Assembly (NCBI GenBank): GCA_938046585.1
Contig: CALIWR010000003.1
Span: forward strand, 62,001 to 126,000
DNA: 64,000 bases
Direction: 5' to 3'
Source: an uncultured Propionibacteriaceae bacterium
Lineage (GTDB): Bacteria; Actinomycetota; Actinomycetes; Propionibacteriales; Propionibacteriaceae
Below are positions 25,479 through 34,544 of the stretch, piece after piece (position 1 is the first letter of the stretch; each line of letters opens with the position of its first letter). The notes below the pieces were generated by a model that was not told the DNA's origin, searched no databases, and saw only the letters and a program-made list of their open reading frames with translations. The translations under genes and the position numbers were made by a program.

Positions 25479-27284
25479 ATGAGGATTCAGGTCGTTCGTG
25501 GTGATATCACTACCCAAGAGGTTGACGCGATAGTCAATGCGGCGAATCAGGGCCTGCTCGGTGGCGGTGGCGTCGACGGCGCGATCCATCGGGCCGCCGG
25601 CCCGCACCTGCTCGCCGCCTGCCGGCAGTTGCGGCAGACCCAGTTTCCGGACGGGCTGCCAGTGGGAGATGCGGTCGCCACGCCCGGCTTCGACCTGCCC
25701 GCCCGCTGGGTGATCCACACCGTGGGCCCGAACCGGTACGCGGGGCAAAACGATCCGACCCTGCTGGACCTGGCCTTTGCCTCCAGCCTGAACCTCGCAG
25801 TACGCCTCGGCGCCCGGTCAGTGGCCCTGCCGGCGGTCAGCGCCGGCGCCTACGGCTGGTCGAAAGAGGCCGTTGCCCGTTCCGCCATCAGCCAGGCCCG
25901 CCGCCTCCAGTCCACCGTCGACACCGGCGACCTGGACCTGATCCGGTTCGTCCTGCTCCCGGAAGCCCTGCTGCAAGCCTTCACCCGGGAACTAGAGCGT
26001 ACCCACGGGCACCGCTCGACCAGAAAAGCCGCACTGCCCACCATCGCGGAATATCTGAGGGCCGCCGTCCGGGACGCGATCGCCCAGGGACGCCTGGCCC
26101 GCAACACGACCTGTGCCCAGGCGGACGGCGGACTGGGCAAGAAGCTGGTGGTCAGGGTGCCGCCCCAGGCCCGGGTGGAGATCAGTCCGGTGTGGGTTCA
26201 GCCACAGCCCGGGCAGACGGGTCCGCCCCTGAACTCGCCGATGGTCTTCGACCGGGACCGGCTCGGCTTCTTCTATTTCGTGGAGAATCTGCTATGGAGC
26301 GCGGCCGGAGCCGGTCAGACATCGGATGTTGACCAGATCATCGCCCAGCTCGTCGCCGCGGTCGAGTACGACCCGCGGCAAAGCGTGGACCAGGCATCGG
26401 TCCACGTCGGCCGGCGTACCGACCCACCCGCTGTCGCGGCCAACCCTGGCCCCGCGCGGCAGCCTACTCTGCAGATCGACCTGAGCGGACTAGCACCGGC
26501 CGGGATCACCAACCTCCGGGCCGCTGTCTGCGAGGGCCTCGGCCAGGCTGCGGCCAGTCTCGACCCGTTCGATCCGTACGCCGCCGAACCGGCCACGATC
26601 CTCGCTCACTGGCCCCGAGATGCCAAGGGACGCCCAGCGGCCGGCGTCCGGGTCCTGCTCGCGCCACTCGGACAGGCCCGGTTCAGCCAACGCCAGCCGT
26701 GCCTGGTTCTGCAGAGCGCCCGGACCCTGTCCGAGATGCCCCAGTTCACCCTGTGTGTCTGCTCAGACTTCCGGTTCAACTTCCACCACAACTGGCTGCT
26801 GCACCCGCAGCTGTGGACCGGCAACACCGGTGACAGCTGCGCGGAGATTTCCTCACTGCAACAGCAGTGCCGGGCCCTGATGCAGGAAGGCCGGCTCGGT
26901 GAGGCCTGTCTGCTGGCCGGGGTCACCATCACCCAGGACCTGGCCCGCCTGCTGACCGGTCTGCCCCTGACCTCGGGCCAGATCCTTCCCGTCCAGGAGA
27001 CGCAAGCGGCCCGTAGCGTCCTGGCCGACCTGGCCCCGTGGAAATTCGGTGGCCTGGGGCGTCTGCTTCACGCCGACGTACAGGCCTGCCGGCCGAAGTC
27101 GCCGGCCTGGGTGCTGCGGCTGGCGTCCCACCACAAACGCAGAACACCCAATGTCTGCCTGGTGCTGTATCCCGACGGGAGCCCCGAGCTCGGGTTCGCG
27201 GCCGTGTCCGGCAAAAACCGGGTGCCTATCGAATGGTGGAGCGACCTGGGCGAGGCAGACCCACCCAGCCCGGTCTGGGCATGA
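25479..27284 (+). CDS. Macrodomain protein with large uncharacterised C-terminal region
   Basis: This 601-residue protein starts with a complete macrodomain (residues 1 to about 175): RGDIT, NAAN at 20-23, GGGGVDGAIH at 28-37, VIHTVGPN and PAVSAGAYGW. These residues bind ADP-ribose and are those of the deacylating/de-ADP-ribosylating MacroD-like type. Residues 176-601 match no family I know; they include ADGGLGKKLVVRVPP, FYFVENLLWSA, LCVCSDFRFNFHHNWLLHPQ and VCLVLYPDGSPELGFA. The length and position look like a bespoke effector or sensor module. The ATG at 25479 is preceded by GAGAGGAG. It is a single gene, convergent with the phosphohexomutase gene. Confidence 0.85.
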   Translation: MRIQVVRGDITTQEVDAIVNAANQGLLGGGGVDGAIHRAAGPHLLAACRQLRQTQFPDGLPVGDAVATPGFDLPARWVIHTVGPNRYAGQNDPTLLDLAFASSLNLAVRLGARSVALPAVSAGAYGWSKEAVARSAISQARRLQSTVDTGDLDLIRFVLLPEALLQAFTRELERTHGHRSTRKAALPTIAEYLRAAVRDAIAQGRLARNTTCAQADGGLGKKLVVRVPPQARVEISPVWVQPQPGQTGPPLNSPMVFDRDRLGFFYFVENLLWSAAGAGQTSDVDQIIAQLVAAVEYDPRQSVDQASVHVGRRTDPPAVAANPGPARQPTLQIDLSGLAPAGITNLRAAVCEGLGQAAASLDPFDPYAAEPATILAHWPRDAKGRPAAGVRVLLAPLGQARFSQRQPCLVLQSARTLSEMPQFTLCVCSDFRFNFHHNWLLHPQLWTGNTGDSCAEISSLQQQCRALMQEGRLGEACLLAGVTITQDLARLLTGLPLTSGQILPVQETQAARSVLADLAPWKFGGLGRLLHADVQACRPKSPAWVLRLASHHKRRTPNVCLVLYPDGSPELGFAAVSGKNRVPIEWWSDLGEADPPSPVWA

Positions 27285-27328
27285 CCTGAGGTCGTGGCCC
27301 GGCCGCTGGACGGGGCTCAGCGTCAGCG

Positions 27329-28744
27329 TCAGACCAGGCCGAGATGTGCGGCCACCTGGGAGCTGACCTTACGGGCCTGGTCGGCGGTGGGCATCTCGCA
27401 GGACACCCGCAGCAGCGGCTCGGTCCCGGAGAACCGGATCGTCACCCAGCCGCCGTTGTCGAAGTACACCTTGCAGCCGTCCTGCCACGAAACCTGCTGC
27501 ACGCCGAAGTGGAAATCGGGCAGATCCCGGTCGGTGAAGAGCCGCTGGTGCATCGCGTGACGCCGGTCGGGGGTGAACCCGTACCCGTCCTCGACCATCT
27601 CCAGCCGCCCGTAGCGCAGCAACAGGTCCTCGTACACGTCGCTGAGCCGCCGACCGCTGGCTGCGACCATCTCCACCAGCAGACAACCGGCGTAGATGCC
27701 GTCCTTGCCGGGGACATGACCGCGTACGGTGAGCCCGCCCGACGATTCGCCACCGATAATCGCGTCGGTTGCGGCCATCGCGGCCGAAACCCACCGGAAT
27801 CCGACCGGTACCTCGTAACAGCGTTCGCCGTGCGCCTGCGCGACCCGGTCCAACAGGTGGGTGGTGGACATATTCCGGACCGCTGGGCCGCGCCAGCCCT
27901 TACCCTCCAACAGGTAGTCGTACAGCAACACCAGGATTTCGTTCGGGTGGACAAAACGGCCGGTGTCATCGATGATCCCGAGCCGATCCGCGTCGCCGTC
28001 GGTCGCGATCCCGAGATCGGCTTTCCGGTCCAGTACTGCTCGGCGCAGCCCCTCCAGGGTGTCCGCGGTCGGCGACGGCAGCCGGCCGCCGAAGAGGGTG
28101 TCGTGGCGGTCGTGGATCACGTCGACCTGGCAGCGGGCGGTCATCAGGATGGTCTGCAGGCCGGTCTGGGCGACCCCGTACATCGGATCCAGTACGACCG
28201 TCAGGTGCTGGTGGCGGATCGTGTCCAGATCAAGCTGGTCGATGATCGCATCCAGGTACCAGTTGATCGACTGCTGCTCGGTGACCAGCCCGCAGGCGGC
28301 CAGCTGCTGCGGCGGCAGGGCCCGTATCTCGTCGTCGCTGATGGCGTTGGCCCGCTCGGCGATCGCATCCGTGACCGCGAGTTCGGCGTCCCGGCCGCCG
28401 TCGGTGAAGATCTTGAGACCGTTGTACAGGGCGGGATTGTGGGAAGCGGTGACCGCGATCCCGTAGCCGCAGCCCTGGTCACGGACCGTCCACATGATCA
28501 TCGGGGTCGGCGCCGGGCGGGTCACCAGGGTCACCGGCACCCCGTTACCGGCCAGCACCTCAACCGCCCACCCGGCCGCCTCAGCGGACAGGAAACGCCG
28601 GTCATAGCCGACCACGACCCCGCGCTGACTTGTCTGCTCGGCGGCCATCCGGTCGCACAGGGCCTGGGCGATCCGGCGGACCTGGGCCTTGGTGAACCCG
28701 TCGCCGATGATCTCGCGCCACCCACCCGTGCCGAACCGGATCAT
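27329..28744 (-). CDS. Phosphoglucomutase/phosphomannomutase family protein
   Basis: This 471-residue alpha-D-phosphohexomutase has phospho-Ser101 in TASHNPALYNGLK, the Mg-binding DGDADR loop, the sugar-binding GGESSGG loop and the phosphate-binding RFSGTEPLLRV near the C-terminus. It interconverts hexose 1- and 6-phosphates; whether glucose, mannose or glucosamine is preferred is not decided by these motifs. It is transcribed away from the cbiL riboswitch. Confidence 0.92.
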   Translation of the reverse strand: MIRFGTGGWREIIGDGFTKAQVRRIAQALCDRMAAEQTSQRGVVVGYDRRFLSAEAAGWAVEVLAGNGVPVTLVTRPAPTPMIMWTVRDQGCGYGIAVTASHNPALYNGLKIFTDGGRDAELAVTDAIAERANAISDDEIRALPPQQLAACGLVTEQQSINWYLDAIIDQLDLDTIRHQHLTVVLDPMYGVAQTGLQTILMTARCQVDVIHDRHDTLFGGRLPSPTADTLEGLRRAVLDRKADLGIATDGDADRLGIIDDTGRFVHPNEILVLLYDYLLEGKGWRGPAVRNMSTTHLLDRVAQAHGERCYEVPVGFRWVSAAMAATDAIIGGESSGGLTVRGHVPGKDGIYAGCLLVEMVAASGRRLSDVYEDLLLRYGRLEMVEDGYGFTPDRRHAMHQRLFTDRDLPDFHFGVQQVSWQDGCKVYFDNGGWVTIRFSGTEPLLRVSCEMPTADQARKVSSQVAAHLGLV

Positions 28745-28829
28745 GGCCTCAGCCTAGTAATCCGGGGGTGCTGACCGTTGTGCCTGCCGGCCGATGAGCG
28801 GCGAGCGGCCATGATGTGCAAGACTGCGG

Positions 28830-28935
28830 GGCGCGTACGGAACTGAGGAATCCGGTGCAAATCCGGAGCGGTCCCGCCACTGTGACCCCTACCGGGGCAG
28901 CCAGACACTCGACCGGCGCGGAGCACAGATCGGGC
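28830..28935 (+). ncRNA. Cobalamin riboswitch 1 (upstream of cbiL)
   Basis: Conserved elements appear in order: GAGGAATCCGGTGCAAATCC, the core GCGGTCCCGCCACTGTGA (GCCACTGT at 28876) and the B12 box AGCCAGACACTCG from 28899. It lies 22 bases before cbiL. On binding adenosylcobalamin it should reduce expression of cbiL-cbiF-cbiEGH-cbiX/sirC, probably by masking the ribosome site. Confidence 0.92.
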
Positions 28936-28956
28936 GAGAGACCTGAGGACGCCGCC

Positions 28957-29748
28957 ATGAGCCATGCTGCACAGCCAGCCGGAGAAGACCGACCCCCATC
29001 TTCGTCACCGCCTCGACGCCTGGTGGGCGTGGGAATGGGACCCGGTGACCCGGAACTGCTCACCCTCAAAGCGGTACGGGCGCTGCGCGCGGCCGACGCG
29101 GTCCTGGTGCCGATGACCGAATCCTGCGGCGATGGGCCCGGCCGGGCCGAACAGATCATCGCCGCCGCCTGCCCCGAGGCGATGGCGAAGGTGCAGCGGG
29201 TGCCGTTCTCGATGCAGCAGCGCCGCGGCCTGAGCGCCAAACGGCTCGCCTCCTGGCAGGCGTCGGCCGACGCCGCCCTGGCGGCCTTCGCTGCGGGCGC
29301 CGGCAGCGTGGCGCTGGCCACTGTCGGTGACCCGGCCGTCTACTCCACTTTCAGCTACCTACGCGGATATGTCACCGCCGCGCTGCCGGACCTGGTCGTC
29401 GACCTGATCCCCGGGATTACCGCGATGCAGGCCCTGGCGGCCGCCGCGACCATCCCGCTCGTCGAAGGCCGCGAGATCCTGGCCCTGGTCCCGGCCACGG
29501 TCGGCGAACAGCGGCTGCGGGAGGTCCTCGACGTGGCCGACTCGGTCACCATCTACAAGGCCGGGCGGGCCCTGCCGATGGTCGTGGAGCAGGTCCGCGG
29601 CCGGGACCGGCAGGTGATCGTCGGCACCGATGTGTCACTGCCCCACCAGCGGCTGGCCAGCCTCGACGAGGTCGCGGGCACGACCGCCCCGTACTTCTCG
29701 GCGGTGCTCAGCGCGCCGCGCCGTACCAGCACCGGAGGGAGCCTGTGA
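28957..29748 (+). CDS. cbiL: Precorrin-2 C20-methyltransferase
   Basis: This 263-residue SAM-dependent methyltransferase has the family loop VGVGMGPGDPELLTLKAV and VALATVGDPAVYSTFSYL, with PGITAMQALAAA further on. It methylates C20 of (cobalt-)precorrin-2. As CbiX and the anaerobic enzymes are present, the cobalt-loaded substrate is likely. A Pro/Ser-rich tail of about 20 residues precedes the domain. The first gene of the riboswitch-controlled operon overlaps cbiF. Confidence 0.93.
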   Translation: MSHAAQPAGEDRPPSSSPPRRLVGVGMGPGDPELLTLKAVRALRAADAVLVPMTESCGDGPGRAEQIIAAACPEAMAKVQRVPFSMQQRRGLSAKRLASWQASADAALAAFAAGAGSVALATVGDPAVYSTFSYLRGYVTAALPDLVVDLIPGITAMQALAAAATIPLVEGREILALVPATVGEQRLREVLDVADSVTIYKAGRALPMVVEQVRGRDRQVIVGTDVSLPHQRLASLDEVAGTTAPYFSAVLSAPRRTSTGGSL

Positions 29749-30617
29749 TGTCAACCGATCCTGACCGGCCGCAGGGCCAGGTCGTCTTTGTCGGCGCCGG
29801 GCCCGGCGCGGCCGACCTGGTAAGCGTCCGCGGCGCCCGGATCATCGCCGCCGCCGACATCATCATCTGGGCGTCTAGCCTGGTCCACCCGGACCTGGTC
29901 GCCGACCACAAGCCGGGCGCGGAACTGGTCGATTCCGCCACGTTGCCGCTGGAAGCCTTGGAACCGCTGTACGAACGGGCCCGCGACGAGGGGCTGCTGG
30001 TGGCTCGGGTACACACCGGCGACCCGTCCATCTACGGCGCCACCGCCGAGCAGCGTGACCTGTGCCGCAAAGTCGGGATCGGGTACCAGACGATCCCCGG
30101 GATCTCCGCCTTCTCCGCCGCCGCCGCCCTGGCCGACGTTGAGATCACCGTACCCGAGGTCGCCCAGTCGCTGGTGCTGACCCGGCTCGAAGGCGGCCGG
30201 ACCCCGATGCCGCCCGGCGAAACCATCGCCTCTTTCGCCGCCCACGGCACCACCATGGCGATCTACCTGTCCGCGGCCCGGCACCAGGCCCTGCAGCGGG
30301 CCCTGCTGGAGGGCGGCTACCCGCCCGAGACTGCATGCCTGGTCGGCTACGCGGTGACCTGGCCGGACGAACTGCTGCTGCGGTGCGAATTGCAGAACCT
30401 GTCGCAGACGATGCACGCCCACAAGCTGTGGAAGCACACCGTGGTATTGGTCGGCCCGGCGCTCGCTGAAGGGCCGCTGACTACCCGCAGCCACCTGTAC
30501 CACCCCGGCTTCCGCCACGAATACCGCGCCGCCGAGGCCACCGCCCAGGCCGACTTGCGCGCCCACGGCACCCGCGGGGTCCTTGACCCGGCCGACACCA
30601 CAGGAGAACCATCATGA
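29748..30617 (+). CDS. cbiF: Cobalt-precorrin-4 C11-methyltransferase
   Basis: This 289-residue protein has VVFVGAGPGAADLVSVRGAR, the ASSLVHPDLV motif and VARVHTGDPSIYGATAEQ, specific to the C11-methylating branch (CbiF/CobM). It uses SAM to add the C11 methyl after ring contraction. The ATG at 29748 overlaps the cbiL stop (TGATG); a GTG three bases earlier is equally possible. GGAGGG lies upstream. Confidence 0.95.
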   Translation: MSTDPDRPQGQVVFVGAGPGAADLVSVRGARIIAAADIIIWASSLVHPDLVADHKPGAELVDSATLPLEALEPLYERARDEGLLVARVHTGDPSIYGATAEQRDLCRKVGIGYQTIPGISAFSAAAALADVEITVPEVAQSLVLTRLEGGRTPMPPGETIASFAAHGTTMAIYLSAARHQALQRALLEGGYPPETACLVGYAVTWPDELLLRCELQNLSQTMHAHKLWKHTVVLVGPALAEGPLTTRSHLYHPGFRHEYRAAEATAQADLRAHGTRGVLDPADTTGEPS

Positions 30618-33142
30618 TCCGGGTCCACGGCTACCTCGGTGACCTCACCGAGGCGATGCGCCGCGACGTCGCCGAAGCCGACCTGGTGGTCGGCGGGCGG
30701 CGCCACCTTGACGCGCTCGGTGTCGCCGAAGACCGCCGCCAGGTGCTCGGCACCATCGGCCCCGCAATCGAACGGATCCGCCACCTCGGCGACCAGGCCC
30801 GGGTTACGGTGATCGCCTCCGGTGACCCGCTCTTCTTTGGGGTGGTACGCCGGATCCGGCAGGCCGGGTTGAGGGTCGAGGTGATCACCGCGCCGTCCTC
30901 GCTGCAGTCCGCATTCGCCGCAGTCAGCCTGCCCTGGGACGACGCCCAGCTGGTCTCGGCTCATGCCCGCGGGATCGAGACCGCGGTCCGGGCCGCCAAA
31001 GTACACCCGAAGGTCGGGGTCCTCACCGCCCCCCAGCGGGGCCTGCCGGAGCTGGTAGCCGGGCTGGCCGGGCTTGGGCGGACCTTCGTGGTCGCCGAGC
31101 AGCTGGGGGAACCCCAGCAGCGGGTCCGGGTGGTCGACGAGTCCGGGGCCCGTACCATCAGTGAGGCGAATGACCTGCGCAGCCCGTACGTGGTGCTGGT
31201 GCTCGCCCACCACCCGGACACCGCCGAGGCACTGGGCGTCAACCCGGAACTGGCCGGCGACGCCAACGCGCTCACTGACGACGACCCGGCGCCCGGGCAG
31301 GAGACCAACCCCGACGGCTCCGACCGGAACCCGATCATCGGTCAGATCGTCGTCACCGACGCAGCCCGGGCCCATGCCGATACCATCGACACGGCACTGC
31401 GGGTGACCTCGAAACGGTACGGCGGGCCCGTCACCCAGAGCCTGGTCGCTGCCTGGTCGGAATGTGACCTGATCGTCTCCCACCTGGCGCTGGGCGCCAC
31501 CACCCGGATCATTGCGCCGCTGCTGGCCTCGAAGAAGACCGACCCGGGCGTGGTCGTCGTCGACGAGGCCGGCCGGTTCGCGATCCCCCTGGTAGGAGGC
31601 CATGTCGGGGGGGCTAACGACCTGGCCCGCCGGATCGGTGACGCGCTCGGCGGGACCGCTGTGGTGTCAACCGCGACCGACGCGATCGGGGTCCCGGCGC
31701 TGGACCAGCTCGGCTGGGGCTACGAAGGGGATGTGGCGGCGGTTACCGGCGCGGTCATCGCGCAGAAGCCGGTACGGCTGTACCGCGAGCATCCCTGGCC
31801 GCTGCCGCCGCTGCCGACGAACGTCAGCGAGGACGCCGAACAGCCAGCCGCCCAGATCGTGGTCAGCGACCGTACCGCCGAGGCCCTGGCCACTGAGCTG
31901 GCGGACCTGCCGACCGTGGTGCTGCACCCGCGGTCCCTGGTGGTCGGGATGGGCTGTAACAGCGGCACCGACGTCGAACACCTGTACCGGCTGCTGACCG
32001 ATGTTCTGGCCGAATCCGGCCTAGCGCTGGCCTCGGTATGCCGGCTGACCAGCCACGAGGTGAAGGCTGCGGAGCTGGGCCTGATCCAGCTGGCGCACCG
32101 GCTGGGCGTCGACTACCGCACCTTCGCCCCCGAAGTTCTGGCCGCGCAGGACGCCCCGACCCCTTCGGAGGTGGTGGCCCGCGAGGTCGGTACCCCGAGT
32201 GTCGCCGAGGCATCGGTACTGGCTAGCGGCGCCCGGCTGGTAGTGCCCAAGCACAAAACCACCGAGGCGACCTGCGCGGTGGGCCGGATCCCGGCCCGGG
32301 GACACCTGGCCGTGGTCGGCTTAGGCCCGGGCTCGCGGGACCTGTTGACCCCGCGCGCGGTGGCGGCGATCCAGAACGCCACCTTCGTCGCCGGCTACGC
32401 CCCGTACGTACGGCAGATCCGGGACCTGGTCCGCCCGGGGGCCACGGTCTTGGCCACCAAGATGGGCACCGAGGAGGAACGGACCCAGGCCGCGATCGAC
32501 GCAGCCCGGGAGGGCCGGAACGTGGCCTTCGTCTGCGGCGGCGACCCGGCGATCTATGCCATGGCCTCCCCAACACTGGAGATGGGCACCGACGGCATCG
32601 ACGTCGAAATTGTGCCCGGGGTGACCGCCGAACTGGCGGTGTCGGCGATCTTGGGTGCCCCGCTGGGCCATGACCACGCCACGATCAGCCTGTCCGACCT
32701 GCACACCGACTGGGAGCTGATCCTGAAACGGGTCCGGGCGGCAGCCGAAGGGGACTTGGTCACCACCTTCTACAATCCGCGCTCGCGTACCCGTACCCAC
32801 CAGTTGCCGGACGCGCTGGCGATCATGGCCGAGCACCGCCCCCCGAACACCCCGGTGGCGCTGGTCTCGCACGCCGAGCGCCGCCAGCAGGAGGTGATCA
32901 TGTCTACCCTGGCTGATTTCCAGCCGGAGTGGGTAGGCATGACCACCCTGGTAGTCGTGGGCTCGTCGACCAGCCGGTACGTGACCAGCGGCGACGGGCG
33001 CCGGCTGCTGGTGACTCCGCGCGACTACCACTGGATGGACGGCCATGTCAGCGCCGAGCATCACACGAACCGCTCCCACCGAGACCTGCCTCGCGACCGC
33101 GGGGCCCGGCACCACAACCACAGCGAGGACAGCGATGACTGA
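30614..33142 (+). CDS. cbiEGH: CbiE-CbiG-CbiH triple fusion (cobalt-precorrin C5-methylase, ring-opening hydrolase, C17-methylase)
   Basis: This 842-residue protein combines three steps. Residues 1 to about 215 are CbiE (VIASGDPLFFGVVRRI). Residues from about 238 to 560 are CbiG, with the GGHVGGANDLARRIG motif and a C-terminal domain starting VVGMGCNSGTD at about 442. Residues from about 561 are CbiH (VVGLGPGSRDLLTPRAV, FVCGGDPAIYAMA, PGVTAELAVSAILGAPLGHD), which contracts the ring and methylates C17. CbiG opens the delta-lactone made by CbiH. The same fusion is known from Propionibacterium freudenreichii. CbiT is encoded separately at 44114. It overlaps both neighbours. Confidence 0.93.
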   Translation: MIRVHGYLGDLTEAMRRDVAEADLVVGGRRHLDALGVAEDRRQVLGTIGPAIERIRHLGDQARVTVIASGDPLFFGVVRRIRQAGLRVEVITAPSSLQSAFAAVSLPWDDAQLVSAHARGIETAVRAAKVHPKVGVLTAPQRGLPELVAGLAGLGRTFVVAEQLGEPQQRVRVVDESGARTISEANDLRSPYVVLVLAHHPDTAEALGVNPELAGDANALTDDDPAPGQETNPDGSDRNPIIGQIVVTDAARAHADTIDTALRVTSKRYGGPVTQSLVAAWSECDLIVSHLALGATTRIIAPLLASKKTDPGVVVVDEAGRFAIPLVGGHVGGANDLARRIGDALGGTAVVSTATDAIGVPALDQLGWGYEGDVAAVTGAVIAQKPVRLYREHPWPLPPLPTNVSEDAEQPAAQIVVSDRTAEALATELADLPTVVLHPRSLVVGMGCNSGTDVEHLYRLLTDVLAESGLALASVCRLTSHEVKAAELGLIQLAHRLGVDYRTFAPEVLAAQDAPTPSEVVAREVGTPSVAEASVLASGARLVVPKHKTTEATCAVGRIPARGHLAVVGLGPGSRDLLTPRAVAAIQNATFVAGYAPYVRQIRDLVRPGATVLATKMGTEEERTQAAIDAAREGRNVAFVCGGDPAIYAMASPTLEMGTDGIDVEIVPGVTAELAVSAILGAPLGHDHATISLSDLHTDWELILKRVRAAAEGDLVTTFYNPRSRTRTHQLPDALAIMAEHRPPNTPVALVSHAERRQQEVIMSTLADFQPEWVGMTTLVVVGSSTSRYVTSGDGRRLLVTPRDYHWMDGHVSAEHHTNRSHRDLPRDRGARHHNHSEDSDD

Positions 33143-34385
33143 GCAGACCACCACACCCACCGACCCGACCCGCGGCACCCCGCTGGTAATCGCGGCCCAC
33201 GGCACCCGCCACGAGGACGGTGTCGCCGCGTGCCGGGCGCTCGTGGAACGGGTCTCCCGCAGGCTCGCCGGGACTCCGGTCGAGGTGGGTTTCGTGGAAC
33301 TCGCCGAGCCGTCGATCGCTCAGGCGGTGGCGGCTGCGGTCGCCCAGGCCGACCAGGATCCGGCGGCGGTGGTGGTGCCGCTGCTGCTGCACACCGGCGG
33401 GCATGTCCGCTGCGACATCCCGGAGGCGATCGACGAGGGCCGCGGCGACGCCGAGGTGCTCTACTCGTCCCCGCTGTTGCCGGATGTACGGCTGCGGCGT
33501 GCGCTTGGGCAGCGGCTGGCCACGGCCCTGGGCGAGGGGCAGCCGTGGCGTTCCCGCGATGTCGGCTGTGTCCTCGTCGGCCGGGGCGCGGTGGTGCCAG
33601 AGGCGAACGCCGCCCACTATCAGCTGACCCGGCTGTTCTGGGAGGAGAACGAGCTAGGCCGGGTCGAGCCGGCCTTTATCCAGGTCTGCCGCCCCTCGCT
33701 GCCGGAGGCCCTGAATTCCTTGGCCGCGCAGGGTTTTCGTCAGATCGTGGTGGTGGGGAACTTCCTGTTCCCGGGTAAGCTGCAGCAGTGGCAGGCCGAG
33801 CAGACCCAGGCCTGGGTCGAGTCCCGGCCCGATGTTGAAGTCCGGATCGCCGACGTGATCGGTGACTGCGACGAGCTGGCCGACGTGGTCATCGACCGGT
33901 ATCGGGAACCGCTCGGCGAGGTGGGTTTCGGCGACGGCGCCCCGGTGTACCTGTCGGGGCTGCGGCTGCAGGGCCGCCCGGTGCTGGTCGTCGGCGCCGG
34001 CCGGGTCGCCGAGCGGCGGATCGTCCGGCTGCTGGAAGCTGGCGCGCAGGTCCGGGTGGTGGCCCCCAATGCCGGGATCCGGGTCGCCAAGATGGCCGCG
34101 AAGGGCCTGGTCACCTGGCAGCAGCGGGCCTTCGCTGAGGCTGACGTGGATGGCGCCTGGTACGTGCAGGCGCTGACCAACAACCCGCAGGTCAACGCCC
34201 GGGTGGCCGAGGCCGCCGCCGCACAGCGGATCTTCTGCGTCCGCAGCGACCGGGCCGATCAGGGCACCGCCTTCACCCCGGCCACCGAGCAGGCCGGCGG
34301 CTTGACCGTGAGCGTGGTCGGGGACCGTTCCCCGCGCCGCTCGGCCCGGCTGCGGGACCATCTGCTGGAGGCCCTTCAGGGCTGA
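33135..34385 (+). CDS. cbiX-sirC: CbiX sirohydrochlorin cobaltochelatase fused to precorrin-2 dehydrogenase (SirC)
   Basis: This 416-residue fusion has the N-terminal chelatase LVIAAHGTRHEDGVAACRAL with its metal His, a second LLLHTGGHVRCDIPEAI motif and a repeat-like second half up to about 265. From about residue 277 a Rossmann domain follows (RPVLVVGAGRVAERRIVRLL), as in Met8p/SirC/CysG, which oxidises precorrin-2 to sirohydrochlorin with NAD. The product of the second domain is the substrate of the first, so channelling is plausible. The start overlaps the cbiEGH stop by 8 bases; GAGGAC precedes it. Confidence 0.92.
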   Translation: MTEQTTTPTDPTRGTPLVIAAHGTRHEDGVAACRALVERVSRRLAGTPVEVGFVELAEPSIAQAVAAAVAQADQDPAAVVVPLLLHTGGHVRCDIPEAIDEGRGDAEVLYSSPLLPDVRLRRALGQRLATALGEGQPWRSRDVGCVLVGRGAVVPEANAAHYQLTRLFWEENELGRVEPAFIQVCRPSLPEALNSLAAQGFRQIVVVGNFLFPGKLQQWQAEQTQAWVESRPDVEVRIADVIGDCDELADVVIDRYREPLGEVGFGDGAPVYLSGLRLQGRPVLVVGAGRVAERRIVRLLEAGAQVRVVAPNAGIRVAKMAAKGLVTWQQRAFAEADVDGAWYVQALTNNPQVNARVAEAAAAQRIFCVRSDRADQGTAFTPATEQAGGLTVSVVGDRSPRRSARLRDHLLEALQG

Positions 34386-34399
34386 GCATCAGCTGCCGT

Positions 34400-34430
34400 C
34401 GCCGTACGGTCGCAGGATGGCCGTACGGCG
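34400..34430 (+). terminator. Terminator of the cbiL operon
   Basis: Ten-base perfect arms CGCCGTACGG and CCGTACGGCG with an 11-nt loop lie 14 bases after the stop. A 24-nt segment containing the right arm (34416-34439) recurs with two differences at 34476-34499. Confidence 0.75.
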
Positions 34431-34544
34431 AGGGCGCTCGGGCCAGGCCTGGATATCCCACGGGCTGGCCGGAAAGATGGTCGTACGGCGACGGCGCTCA
34501 CCTCGTAGCAGAGGTCGACCTGGTCTGGGTCTTCTGCTGCCGGT

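Noticed and set aside
28749..29321. 190-codon minus-strand open frame over the first riboswitch and cbiL
   Set aside because: It is antisense to a well supported riboswitch and methyltransferase and is Ala/Ser/Arg-rich without a domain.
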